From: Methanococcoides alaskense
GTDB lineage: Archaea > Halobacteriota > Methanosarcinia > Methanosarcinales > Methanosarcinaceae
Assembly (NCBI RefSeq): GCF_027594145.1
Contig: NZ_JAQFFK010000005.1
Coordinates: 124,001 to 188,000, forward strand
DNA: 64,000 nt
Direction of reading: 5' to 3'
Both the position numbers and the translations under genes were made by a program. The stretch's first letter is position 1, and each line of letters begins with the position of its first letter. This document shows positions 10,075 through 17,997 of this stretch, piece after piece. Below the pieces are notes generated by a model, which worked only from the letters and a program-made list of their open reading frames with translations, ran no database searches and was not told where the DNA came from.

Positions 10075-10133
10075 TACTGGTTGAAAAAAAGTAACTCGAA
10101 AAAATGAGCTTGAAGATAAAAAGGTGATTAAAT

Positions 10134-10166
10134 AAAGGAGTTTCCGGTCTTACGGAAGGCTCCTTT
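10134..10166. terminator. Hairpin between convergent genes
   Basis: Stem AAAGGAG/CTCCTTT (10134-10140 with 10160-10166) continues inward with TTCCG/CGGAA around the loop GTCTTA. On the minus strand it begins 3 nt after the stop of the 55-residue membrane protein and is followed by T-rich sequence. On the plus strand it lies 60 nt after the debranching enzyme. It probably separates the two converging transcripts. Confidence 0.65.
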
Positions 10167-10169
10167 ACT

Positions 10170-10337
10170 TCAGAAGAGGGTAGCATAAGATGAAAGTCTG
10201 AGGAAGGCCATCAGAGCAATGGATACTGTAAGGGTGGCAATGAATGCTCCGTTGCCATCGATCTTAAGTCCTCGATTTGTCCATTCAAGGATACTGTCTT
10301 CTTCATCCATTGTAGTGCCTGCGTAGTATGTTTCCAT
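10170..10337 (-). CDS. Small single-span membrane protein, 55 residues
   Basis: An ORF of 55 codons. The N-terminal ~28 residues are acidic and polar (starting METYYAGTTMDEEDS); one hydrophobic segment follows (AFIATLTVSIALMAFLRL), with a short tail. Support: a GGAG ribosome-binding site 9 nt before ATG 10337, a hairpin terminator immediately after the TGA, and upstream palindromes that look like operator sites. No family is recognised. Topology is probably N-out or N-in with one span. It could be a small regulatory or stress-response membrane protein; function unknown. Confidence 0.6.
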   Translation of the reverse strand: METYYAGTTMDEEDSILEWTNRGLKIDGNGAFIATLTVSIALMAFLRLSSYATLF

Positions 10338-10380
10338 TTCTTCTTTCTCCCTATTTTTATGGGCAACGATCCTCTATCAC

Positions 10381-10417
10381 GATTAATCATTGCACATATC
10401 TATAATGATTAATCATT
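10381..10417. promoter_or_regulatory. Paired palindromes, candidate operator
   Basis: Two copies of GATTAATCATT occur: GATTAATC at 10381-10388 and a perfect 14-bp palindrome AATGATTAATCATT at 10404-10417. Their centres are 26 bp apart, about 2.5 helical turns. They lie 44-80 bp upstream of the small membrane protein start on the minus strand and within the gap to the DUF1801 pseudogene. A dimeric regulator binding here is plausible; none is identified. Confidence 0.4.
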
Positions 10418-10602
10418 TATTAAGGTTTCGGATTACAGATGATGTGTAAGGAAAAATGAGAGATGTGAAACATATTGGAATTATCAACTACTCTGATCGA
10501 CCTGCAGTATTTTTTTCTATTCCGAAATGGTCAGCTATATAATTCTTTATTCCAATCTTATATCCAGATCAAACAATCCTAACAACTGGGAGTAAGGGAA
10601 GT

Positions 10603-10927
10603 ATGGATCCAAAAGTTCAGGTATATATCAAAAAACAAGGGACACCACAAAGAGAGATCGTTGAAGCATTAAGAAGAATGATACTGAAGACTTTTCCTGA
10701 TATTAAAGAAGAGCTCAAACTGGGTGTTCCATGGTATGAAGGCAAATATTATCTTGTTGCTCTCAAAGACCATGTGAACCTGGGTTTTTCAATGATGGTC
10801 TGACAGAAGCGGAGAAGGGACTCTTCGATGGCACAGGAAAAACCATGAAGCATATCAAAGTATTTCCCTGAATGAGATAGATGAAGATATAATCGAAAAG
10901 TTGCTTAAAGTGGTAAAGAATGAATGA
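10603..10927 (+). pseudogene. DUF1801-family protein, two frameshifts
   Basis: The first 66 codons encode the DUF1801 (YdhG-like) start: MDPKVQVYIKKQGTP, then ELKLGVPWYEGKYYLVALKDHVNLGF. At a T5 run (10785-10789) the frame shifts; the continuation FNDGLTEAEKGLFDGTGKTM and KHIKVF lies in another frame. A second shift in CCC near 10867 is needed to read LNEIDEDIIEKLLKVVKNE to the TGA at 10925. The complete reading gives about 107 residues, close to family length. Both shifts fall in short homopolymers, so sequencing errors are possible; otherwise the gene is dead. Function of the family is poorly known. Confidence 0.7.
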
Positions 10928-10965
10928 ATGAATGAATTGGTCTTAGCAAATGAATTCAGAAGAAT

Positions 10966-11215
10966 CTATAATCTCATCACATTCCTTGTTTTAAAATTTA
11001 ACTTCCCTTCTGTTGCTTTTTTCTTCAAATAGGTTAAAGCACGTCTATGCTTAATACCAATATCTCTTGCTTTCTCAGGAGGATTCAAAATAAAATCAAA
11101 AACGAACTTCTAATTAAAAAACTCCTGAGCCTTTTTCACATTTAATTCCTGTTCATCATTATTATGATATTCTTTTCAACTGTAATCCGTTTAACTTTAT
11201 CGTCCTTTGTGTTGA
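10966..11215 (-). pseudogene. Decayed unknown ORF
   Basis: Reading the minus strand, protein-like sequence is recovered across two frames: NTKDDKVKRITVEK (about 11210-11170), then EYHNNDEQELNVKKAQEFFN, an in-frame TAG near 11110, and FVFDFILNPPEKARDIGIKH followed by RRALTYLKKKATEGKLNF to a TAG at 10966. The lysine-rich C-terminal part could be a winged-helix fragment. No family was recognised. At least one stop and one frameshift make this a remnant. It fills most of the 419-base gap between the DUF1801 remnant and the phosphoesterase; the remaining AT-rich sequence shows nothing. Confidence 0.35.
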
Positions 11216-11346
11216 TTCAAATTATTGCTGTGATCTGATCCAGAATCTGCTATTTCTCTATACAATTTTGATTTCAAAATTTTTAAAAAATAGAAATGTA
11301 TGTAATTTATTCTATATATTTATGAGATCCTCTGATCCAATCGAAC

Positions 11347-11877
11347 TTACTTCCTCTCATACTCAAAATAACTACACGCATCCCCAACACACCTTATCAC
11401 CCTCCCCTTTACCTTGCCCTCAAATATGTCAAGTTCTATGGCGCTGGGTTCAGCAACTCCAGGCACTATCGCACTACCCGGGGAGAGCAGAAGTACCTCA
11501 TAATCTTCGATGATCGGATGGTGGAAATGTCCGAAGATAAGAACATCCACACCCATCTCTTTTGCCAGATAGCGCAGTCCGTCCGAGTTATCGGATGTCA
11601 GTTGTCCTTTGTGAATGACCCCTACCCTGACACCCTCAACCTCAATGACCTGCCTTTCAGGCAAAAGTTCCATCAATTCAGGTACATCAGTATCTCCATG
11701 GACTGCCACAAGCTCTCCTAAACCTGCCAGTTCATTGTAACATTCCAGTGTTTCAAAATCCCCTGCATGGATCAATATATCACTGTTCTTGATAATTGTG
11801 ACCAGATCATCCGGCAACAACTCAAGCAGCGACTGTCCGGGTTTGATATGTGTATCTGATAAAATGATTAGTTTCAT
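11347..11877 (-). CDS. YfcE/MJ0936-type metallophosphoesterase
   Basis: 176 residues, the usual size for this family. Calcineurin-like metal-binding motifs appear in order: SDTHI (7-11), HAGDFE (37-42), HGDTD (60-64) and GHFHHP (114-119). Family members hydrolyse phosphodiesters with two metal ions; the cellular substrate is unknown. The HGDTD motif differs from the more common GNCD/HGNTD. It stands alone, flanked by decayed sequences on both sides, with its own start ATG 11877. Confidence 0.88.
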   Translation of the reverse strand: MKLIILSDTHIKPGQSLLELLPDDLVTIIKNSDILIHAGDFETLECYNELAGLGELVAVHGDTDVPELMELLPERQVIEVEGVRVGVIHKGQLTSDNSDGLRYLAKEMGVDVLIFGHFHHPIIEDYEVLLLSPGSAIVPGVAEPSAIELDIFEGKVKGRVIRCVGDACSYFEYERK

Positions 11878-11905
11878 GTGCCCCTCCCATTAACTTATTA
11901 AAATG

Positions 11906-12125
11906 TTACATTACTGGCATATAATGATTCCCCATACAAAGACGAAGCACATTGTTGCAATATGGGTAATTGTTCATTGTAACATGACCAAGATCATCTT
12001 TCTTCAAATCATACTTCTCGTAGATATCTTGTGATCTCCTGTCAGTTAGAACACCGAGGATCCTGTTGGCAAGTCAGAAGGATGTAGCTGTTACAATTAG
12101 CACAAGTAACCAGATGTGTCCTTCG
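11906..12125 (-). pseudogene. Fragment of membrane protein gene, paralogous to 13548-14009
   Basis: The minus strand reads EGHIWLLVLIVTATSF, an in-frame TGA, LANRILGVLTDRRSQDIYEK, YDLKKDDLGHV and on to MPVM and TAA at 11906. The first part matches the C-terminus of the ORF at 13548-14009 (EGRIWLLVLVVTATS, LANRILGV). The 5' part of the gene is missing and a stop interrupts the rest. This copy keeps the C-terminal ~45 codons that the other copy has lost by a frameshift. It occupies most of the 406-base gap before the surface protein; the remainder (12130-12283) is AT-rich promoter DNA. Confidence 0.7.
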
Positions 12126-12283
12126 CTGGAATTTTTGTTAAAACGAATTTAATCTCTGTCTAAAATTAGTAACAATTTGTACTGATTTAATTTCTAACAA
12201 AAGGATATATGCTTTGAATACAATTTTTAAATATGGATTAAATTCGGTATTTATCTTTTTAATTATTTGGTGGGGGTGCGGAA

Positions 12284-13384
12284 ATGATTAAGCAAAGTAT
12301 ACTGATCTGTATTGGAATGGTTTTAGTATTAATGACCATGGGAACTGCTGCAGCAGATACTCTTTATGTGGGCGATGGTGGATATGCCACGATACAGGAA
12401 GCTGTAGATGCTGCAATTGATGGGGATACGATCCTTGTTTACCCGGGAACGTATGTCGAAAATGTGGATGTAAACAAAGAATTGACCATTATCACAGAAT
12501 CCGGACCTGATGTTACCACTGTCCAGGGTGTTCCGGGGATGGATGATTATGTTTTCCATGCTGGAAATTTAACCGAAAATGTAAATAACGTGACCATCAT
12601 CGGCTTTAATGTGACAGGTGGTGGAGGGATTGGTTTTTCAGAATCCTTATACAGCGAACTGAGAAATAATATTATATCGGACGGGGGAATTTTTGCTGGT
12701 GGTAGCAACATTTACGTGATTAATAACACCGTAATTTCGACAGGAATACGATTTTTCGATAGTGAAGGTATTTTAGAGAATAACGAAGTGTCTTCTTGCC
12801 CTGGTACTGGAATAACTATTGAAGGCCAGGCAGACGTCACCTTGGTTAACAACACTATATATGAGAATGGTGTGGGAATTAGGATATGGGACTTTGGCAG
12901 CGGCTATATTTTCAACAACATTATATATGGGAATGAAGTTGGAATCAAGATACATGGAAATTCCTACGGAATGATAGATAACAACTATTTCAACAACACG
13001 ATGAATGCTCAGATCGATGTAGCTTATCTCGGCATATACACCACCTTGAACACCACTAAATCAGCAGGCATAAACATTGTTGGAGGCCCATACTTAGGCG
13101 GAAACTTCTGGGCACATCCGAATGGCACAGGTTTCAGCCAGATCGGTGAAGATCTGGATGGGGATGGGATCTGCGATCTGCCATACGTAATTGATGAGAA
13201 CAATATCGACTATCTGCCATTGTCTTTATTTACCTACAATCCGTACGATGAAAATAAGGACTGTGTGATCGATATTGGTGACGTGAATGCGGCAATCGAT
13301 GACTACCGTACATAGGGACCAACATCTATTGCAGATATCAATGAGTTGATAGATATTTATCGTTCAGATGAGCCCTATTGCTAA
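12284..13384 (+). CDS. Secreted beta-helix surface protein with dockerin-like C-terminus and in-frame UAG
   Basis: Signal peptide (about 1-24, ending GTAAA), then a right-handed beta-helix (NosD/PbH1-like repeats, many NNTI and NNYF turns, about 45-300), then a calcium-binding dockerin-type loop DENKDCVIDIGDV with VNAAIDDYRT. A TAG at 13313-13315 ends the 343-residue ORF, but the same frame continues GPTSIADINELIDIYRSDEP to TAA at 13382. The continuation resembles the second dockerin half. In Methanosarcinaceae UAG can be decoded as pyrrolysine, so I annotate through to the TAA (366 residues); termination at 13315 is the alternative. Start ATG 12284 follows a GGTGGGGGTG. Probably a cell-surface protein. 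Confidence 0.7.
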
Positions 13385-13395
13385 GAATTATTTGA

Positions 13396-13409
13396 GGGGA
13401 GTTATCCCC
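13396..13409 (+). terminator. Hairpin after surface protein gene
   Basis: GGGGA-GTTA-TCCCC (13396-13409), 12 nt after the TAA at 13384 and followed by an AT-rich run with TTTT. Its distance fits termination after the extended (UAG-read-through) frame. Confidence 0.45.
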
Positions 13410-13547
13410 ACCTAATATTGTTTTAAGCATCTTGGGTCTTACACCTCCACAAACTATCGATCTACTATTTTTACTCTTTAATTTACCGATAGATTAACAA
13501 TTGATAAATTAACCTTCAATTCCTTCAAACCACACTTCTCGTAGCTA

Positions 13548-14009
13548 TCATTGTGATCCCCTGTCTGCTGGAACCCCAAGTATCCTGTTGGCAAGCCAGG
13601 GGGATGTAGCTGTCACAACTAACACAAGTAACCAGATGCGCCCTTCAAAGATATTGTAATCATATAACAGGCGCTGCCAGGAGTAACCTATGACAAAATG
13701 CCCGAAGAGGAATTCAAAGGATACTGTCAGACGCAGCCAGATCAGCCCAACATAAATGAACTGCCTGGATGTCCCCGAAACACCCGAATATTTCAGGAAA
13801 AAATAGGTAACTGCAAATATGACCATGCAGAAGATCACCGAACTTATCTGGTGAGTAAGAAGTTCATCTGTATAAGGTGCATAGATCCCTGTTGATATAC
13901 CATTTAATATGGCAGGTATGATGAACAGCACCCAGACACCAAGGGAATAAAAATAAAGTTTCGGAATCACATTAGTAATTTTGAGCTTTAGTGATAAAAA
14001 GTTATTCAT
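13548..14009 (-). pseudogene. Multi-span membrane protein, C-terminally frameshifted
   Basis: 153 codons with about four hydrophobic segments: LYFYSLGVWVLFIIPAILNG, ISSVIFCMVIFAVTYFFL, FIYVGLIWLRLTVSFEFLFG and IWLLVLVVTATSPWLA. After RGSQ the frame stops at TGA, but in the next frame DSYEKCGLKELKVNLS continues, matching the DIYEKYDLKKDD tail kept in the fragment at 11906-12125. So this gene seems to have lost its C-terminus by a one-base shift. The family is not named here; it may still be made as a truncated membrane protein. It is divergent from the AAA ATPase gene. Confidence 0.5.
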
Positions 14010-14140
14010 TTATTTAAAAATTAATATTGTAAGTTTGTGGATGTAATTGAGCATTTTTTTTGTTCTGTTTTATTTAAGGCTTGAAATTATTTAATGTATG
14101 AACTCAGAAATAATCATTATTAATGGAAAAATATTTCAAA

Positions 14141-14183
14141 ACAGTTATATAGTTGATTATTTATTGTATCATTGGTGATATTT
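14141..14183 (+). promoter_or_regulatory. Probable promoter of the AAA ATPase gene
   Basis: TTATATAG at about 14145-14152 resembles an archaeal TATA box. A start 25 nt downstream would lie near 14175, giving a very short leader before ATG 14184. The GGTGAT at 14174 would be the only ribosome-binding site. Confidence 0.4.
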
Positions 14184-16172
14184 ATGGGAGCAATTGTCCC
14201 TGCAGTGAAAGAACATTTTCCAACAAATTCAAGATTAGAAAAAGCTTTAAGACTATTTCTCCCAGCTTTTGACGTAACTTATACTTCAATTTCAAGATAT
14301 CGTAAAAGTGCAACTTACACAGAATATATCTTTTTGAAAGCCGAACAATCATTTAAGGAAGGATTTGGGTTCGAGCGTGAAATTTTATGTATTATTTCTA
14401 ATAAAAGTGAGTTTCAGGCGAAAGATGCAGAAATTATCGACTTAATATACAACGAAAATAAATCAAGAGTCGACCCCTTTGTTTGTGTATTACTATCAGA
14501 ATGTAATGAAATTAATGATAAAATCGAAATGTTGGTGCATAAGGATCCTGATAATCTTTGTATTGTTCCATTTTCAATACCTGATCTTCTCAATAATAAA
14601 CCTCAAATTCCAGAGATAAGGTCAAAATTTCAAAAATATATGTTTTCTCGCGACTTATTCGCTTTTGAATCTCCAATTAAACGTGATATATCTTTTTTTG
14701 GACGTGAGGATATACTGCTCAATTTTATTGATAGGTTCAAAACTGGTCAAAACAGTGGGTTATTTGGATTAAGAAAAATAGGTAAAACTTCTGTTTTGTA
14801 TGCAATAAGTAGGAGAATAAAATCAAAAGATATCGGAACATCTCTCTATTTTGATTGTGCTAACCCCTCTTTCTATAAGGCTAGGTGGTATGACTGTTTA
14901 CAAATTTTAGTTAAACGTTTGTATGATGACATCGACATCGACAAATCACAAGTAAATGCATTTACTTCCAAATATAACGAAATGAATGCATCTGATTATT
15001 TCTACGATGATATAAAATTAGTATTGAAAGATGAGGATGATAGAGTTTTAATGATGTTGGATGAAATAGAGTGGATATCATTCAATACAAGCAGTGATCC
15101 TCACTGGGAATCTGATTTTATTCCCTTTTGGCAGACATTCAGATCAGCACATCAAAATTTGAATGGAAAATTTTGTTTTATGATTTCTGGTGTAAATCCA
15201 AAGTGCATAGAAGAAGAAGCTGTGTTGGGTTATGATAACCCACTATTTGCTTTAATAGATCCGACTTTTTTGCAACCTTTTGATACAAACACAACTCGAG
15301 AAATGGTTAGGAAGCTTGGCAGATACATGGGAATTAAATTCGAAGAAGAGCTCTACCCAAAACTATATGAGTTGTATGGAGGTCATCCATTTTTAGTAAG
15401 GCATGCTTGTAGTAAACTGTGTTATTATGAAAAAACCCGACCAATTACATTTAACCTTGAAATATTCAATCAACATGCTGATAAAATAAATTTATCATTG
15501 ATGCCTTATGTCAAGCAAATATTGAATGTGTTGGCAATTTGGTATCCAAATGAATACCAACAAATCATAGAATTAGCTCAGGGTAACGTTGAAGATATTA
15601 AGAAGCATCTCGGGGATAAACCACAGTATATTGAGCATTTGTTAGGCTACGGAATTGTGAACTTTATTGATGGTGACCCGAAATTATCAATATTCGTTAT
15701 GTCAAAACAATTAAAAGTTTCACCAAAAAATGCTGATAATTTATTATCCAAATATAATTCAAAGGAAGCAAATGAAAATATTGATGACATTCATGCAGAA
15801 GTATCCATGAGGAGAAATAAAATTGAACGTAAGTTGAGGAATTTATTAAAGCAAACTTTGAAACTAATGTATGGTAAAAAGTGTATGGACGAATTAATGA
15901 AGAGCATCTCTGATCATGGAGGTCTTAACAGATATAGCTATGATGATGTTTGGAAGCACTTGTATTTCAAAGACTTAAGCCAGATAATAGATAAAAACTG
16001 GATTTTGTTACAAAACTGGTTTAGCAGAGATAAAAATGAAGTAATGTTTTGGATGAAACATATAAATGAATTTAGAGTTGATGCACATAATAATGAAATA
16101 TCCAACGACGACTTTCTTTATCTAAAAGTCGCGTTCACAAGATTAGAAGAAGCGCTAGAGACAGTTGACTAA
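14184..16172 (+). CDS. AAA/STAND-like ATPase with HEPN-like C-terminal motif, putative defence protein
   Basis: 662 residues from ATG 14184 (TTG 14172 is the other option). Residues 1-165 form an unrecognised alpha/beta domain (REILCIISN, DPFVCVLLSEC). An AAA_16-type NTPase follows: FFGREDILLNFIDRF (171-185), Walker A GLRKIGKT (195-202), Walker B LMMLDEIEW (289-297), and a GGHPFLVRHAC helical lid segment near 410. The C-terminal ~130 residues are helical and contain NEFRVDAHNNEIS with an Rx3H motif (R631, H635), reminiscent of Swt1/HEPN RNase domains. The gene is clearly more AT-rich than its neighbours, suggesting transfer. The domain plan fits a sensor-NTPase-effector protein of biological conflict systems; the substrate is unknown. 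Confidence 0.65.
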   Translation: MGAIVPAVKEHFPTNSRLEKALRLFLPAFDVTYTSISRYRKSATYTEYIFLKAEQSFKEGFGFEREILCIISNKSEFQAKDAEIIDLIYNENKSRVDPFVCVLLSECNEINDKIEMLVHKDPDNLCIVPFSIPDLLNNKPQIPEIRSKFQKYMFSRDLFAFESPIKRDISFFGREDILLNFIDRFKTGQNSGLFGLRKIGKTSVLYAISRRIKSKDIGTSLYFDCANPSFYKARWYDCLQILVKRLYDDIDIDKSQVNAFTSKYNEMNASDYFYDDIKLVLKDEDDRVLMMLDEIEWISFNTSSDPHWESDFIPFWQTFRSAHQNLNGKFCFMISGVNPKCIEEEAVLGYDNPLFALIDPTFLQPFDTNTTREMVRKLGRYMGIKFEEELYPKLYELYGGHPFLVRHACSKLCYYEKTRPITFNLEIFNQHADKINLSLMPYVKQILNVLAIWYPNEYQQIIELAQGNVEDIKKHLGDKPQYIEHLLGYGIVNFIDGDPKLSIFVMSKQLKVSPKNADNLLSKYNSKEANENIDDIHAEVSMRRNKIERKLRNLLKQTLKLMYGKKCMDELMKSISDHGGLNRYSYDDVWKHLYFKDLSQIIDKNWILLQNWFSRDKNEVMFWMKHINEFRVDAHNNEISNDDFLYLKVAFTRLEEALETVD

Positions 16173-16209
16173 TTATCTTTAGTAGTAAACTTCGGACAAA
16201 TTAAACATG

Positions 16210-16235
16210 CAACCTTGACATACTGGTCAAGGTTG
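16210..16235 (+). terminator. Hairpin after AAA ATPase gene
   Basis: Perfect 10-bp stem CAACCTTGAC/GTCAAGGTTG with loop ATACTG, 37 nt after the ATPase stop, followed by an AT-rich stretch. It most likely ends that transcript. Confidence 0.65.
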
Positions 16236-16530
16236 TGTATTAATATTATATGTGTATGGTATTGTAGCTTAGTAGCTGAATCTTTTTGTCGGTAGCTCAT
16301 AGTGGTGCTTCAGTTTTATGCTTCAAAGAATGGACTGCAACCCATTGGTTGAGATATTTCATAGAACTATGCAAGAAGAATCCTTTTTGTATCACTGGTC
16401 TTCTTACGATTGGATGTTTGAGAAATGTAAAGGACGGCTTCATATTGGTAAAACTCAGTGTATTTGATGCAATAAGATGCTAATTCATTAATTGTAATAC
16501 AACTATCTTCCAAGATATTTACTATATTAA
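16236..16530. other. Gene-free stretch
   Basis: Together with the terminator and the ribC fragment this is part of a 617-base gap. A 65-codon plus-strand frame (16286-16483) has no ribosome-binding site or recognisable protein character. I see no convincing gene here. Confidence 0.5.
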
Positions 16531-16709
16531 AAAAAGAATAAAGAAACGACCTTAATGTCTCAAAGTCCCAACATCCTCAAACCCTTGTCTTTGACCGGTA
16601 CCGGCCTGCTTGACAAGTTTTTCAGGGTGGAATAACATGTTGAAGACATTTAAGGCGTGCTCGCAGGAGCGCATTTCCATGAGGAATGCGAGTTCCTTTT
16701 CGTCCTTTC
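16531..16709 (-). pseudogene. Duplicated 3' end of ribC (left direct repeat)
   Basis: About 180 bp match 20942-21120, the 3' end of the intact ribC, with 8 mismatches by my count (about 95% identity), in the same orientation. The minus strand still reads [14 protein letters not shown], then [16 protein letters not shown] and so on to a TAA, covering the last ~50 codons. Similarity ends abruptly at 16709/16710. The two copies bound a 4.2-kb segment with four genes. This is the arrangement left when an element integrates at the 3' end of a gene, or by a segmental duplication; no integrase is present. Confidence 0.85.
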
Positions 16710-16789
16710 ACTGATTTTGTTACAAAAGCCGTTTCTTACAAAAACTAGAAATCCGATGCACACAGATTTCTTTCTATAGGGGTGTTTCA

Positions 16790-17425
16790 GTGGAGAAAGA
16801 AGACAAGCCTTCAATAAAAGTATCAAAAAATGGACCATATATTGTGAAAGATCTTAAAGCACTCAGGAATTCAAAGGGTGTTTTCATCGAGACAAAACCT
16901 GTTATAGCACTTTGCAGATGTGGGGGATCGTCAAATATGCCATTTTGTGATGGAACACATTTAGGGAACGATTTTTCCGGGGAAAAGGAAAAAGATCGTG
17001 TTCCTGACAGAGTTGATACTTACGTCGGAAAACATATTACCATTCATCGTAACAGAGATGTGTGTTCTCATGTAGGACATTGTATTCGTAATCTACCTTC
17101 TGTTTTCAAAAAGGGTAAAGAACCCTGGGCAGATCCGGATGCTGCAGACCCAGAAGAAATAGCAAAACTCATCAGGACCTGTCCTTCTGGCGCATTGAGT
17201 TATACTGTTAATGGAAAATTGTATAATGATTATTCACATGGGCCGGAAATTTTTGTTCTGAAGGATGGACCTTACAATGTTACAGGAGTCAGGCTTGATG
17301 ACTCTGATGGTTCAGTACCCGAAACCCAAGACCATTATGCTCTCTGCAGATGCGGTGCATCTCGAAATAAACCATTCTGTGACGGCCAGCACTCCAATGC
17401 TGAATTTAAGGATGGAAAGAATTGA
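16790..17425 (+). CDS. CDGSH iron-sulfur protein (CDGSH - DUF1271/Fer4_19 - CDGSH)
   Basis: 211 residues. Two CDGSH [2Fe-2S] motifs are complete: CRCGGSSNMPFCDGTH (about 43-58) and CRCGASRNKPFCDGQH (about 185-200). Between them is a Fer4_19/DUF1271 domain with DVCSHVGHCIRN (about 86) and RTCPSGAL (about 127), which should hold another iron-sulfur cluster. CDGSH proteins carry redox-active clusters; the pathway is unknown. GTG start at 16790 after TAGGGGTG. It is the first gene inside the ribC-repeat-bounded islet; its start is only 80 bp from the repeat edge. Confidence 0.87.
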   Translation: MEKEDKPSIKVSKNGPYIVKDLKALRNSKGVFIETKPVIALCRCGGSSNMPFCDGTHLGNDFSGEKEKDRVPDRVDTYVGKHITIHRNRDVCSHVGHCIRNLPSVFKKGKEPWADPDAADPEEIAKLIRTCPSGALSYTVNGKLYNDYSHGPEIFVLKDGPYNVTGVRLDDSDGSVPETQDHYALCRCGASRNKPFCDGQHSNAEFKDGKN

Positions 17426-17834
17426 ACCATTGAACCATTGATCTATTCCACCTGTTCAAACTGTTACTAAAAATTCGTAAATGTATGATATGAGAACTGC
17501 TTTGTGGAGGTACAATGTTGAGTTCCTCACTAATGAATTGAGCTTGTTCCTCTTTACCATCAAGCTCAGTGAGGCTAGGAAACTGACTGAAAAGTTCAAT
17601 TTGTGGTTTAACAAACGAGTTAAGTATCAAAGTTACTTCAATTGCTAATATTTTCAGAAATAGAGAGTCTCAGATGGCTATTTCTAAGTTTTTTATCAAT
17701 TGTGGAACTGAATCTGGCTTGTTGATACTGACAAATCGATGTTGGTCATTTTTTTGTACAAATCAAAAATCCAGTACATAATTATGACGCTCAAGTATAT
17801 ATTGATACACAGCGAATTGTCATTGTAATCATTC
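17426..17834. other. Gene-poor AT-rich gap
   Basis: Part of a 572-base gap between the CDGSH gene and the DUF1638 gene. A minus-strand frame ending at 17406 (67-74 codons) includes a protein-like stretch (QFPSLTELDGKEEQAQFISE) but overlaps the CDGSH gene and has no clear ribosome-binding site. It may be a remnant. A TATA-like AAGTATATATTG near 17793-17804 precedes the short ORF at 17835. Confidence 0.35.
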
Positions 17835-17939
17835 ATGGAATTAGAAGGCATTAAAAACTACGTACAGAAAACAAGCACAGAAGTCACAGGGGCAGTAAGT
17901 GGGATACATGAGAATTCTGCTTCCTCATTTATTTTTTAG
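17835..17939 (+). pseudogene. Truncated N-terminal gene fragment
   Basis: 34 codons beginning MELEGIKNYVQKTSTEVTGA and ending at TAG 17937. The opening resembles the first helix of one-component regulators with an N-terminal PAS-type sensory domain, but the sequence is too short to assign. A TATA-like element lies about 35 bp upstream. It is probably the relic of a truncated gene; chance is not excluded. Confidence 0.25.
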
Positions 17940-17997
17940 TGCATGCTTCATACTTAATATGCAAATGTTCCAGGATCAATGAATTCGGAGGAAAAAA

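Noticed and set aside
16286-16483. 65-codon plus-strand ORF after the AAA gene
   Set aside because: No ribosome-binding site, odd composition (many Cys/Trp) and no recognisable protein pattern; likely chance.
17406-17630. Minus-strand ORF as a real gene or transposase
   Set aside because: It overlaps the end of the CDGSH gene, lacks a clear start signal and shows no transposase motif; kept only as a possible remnant.
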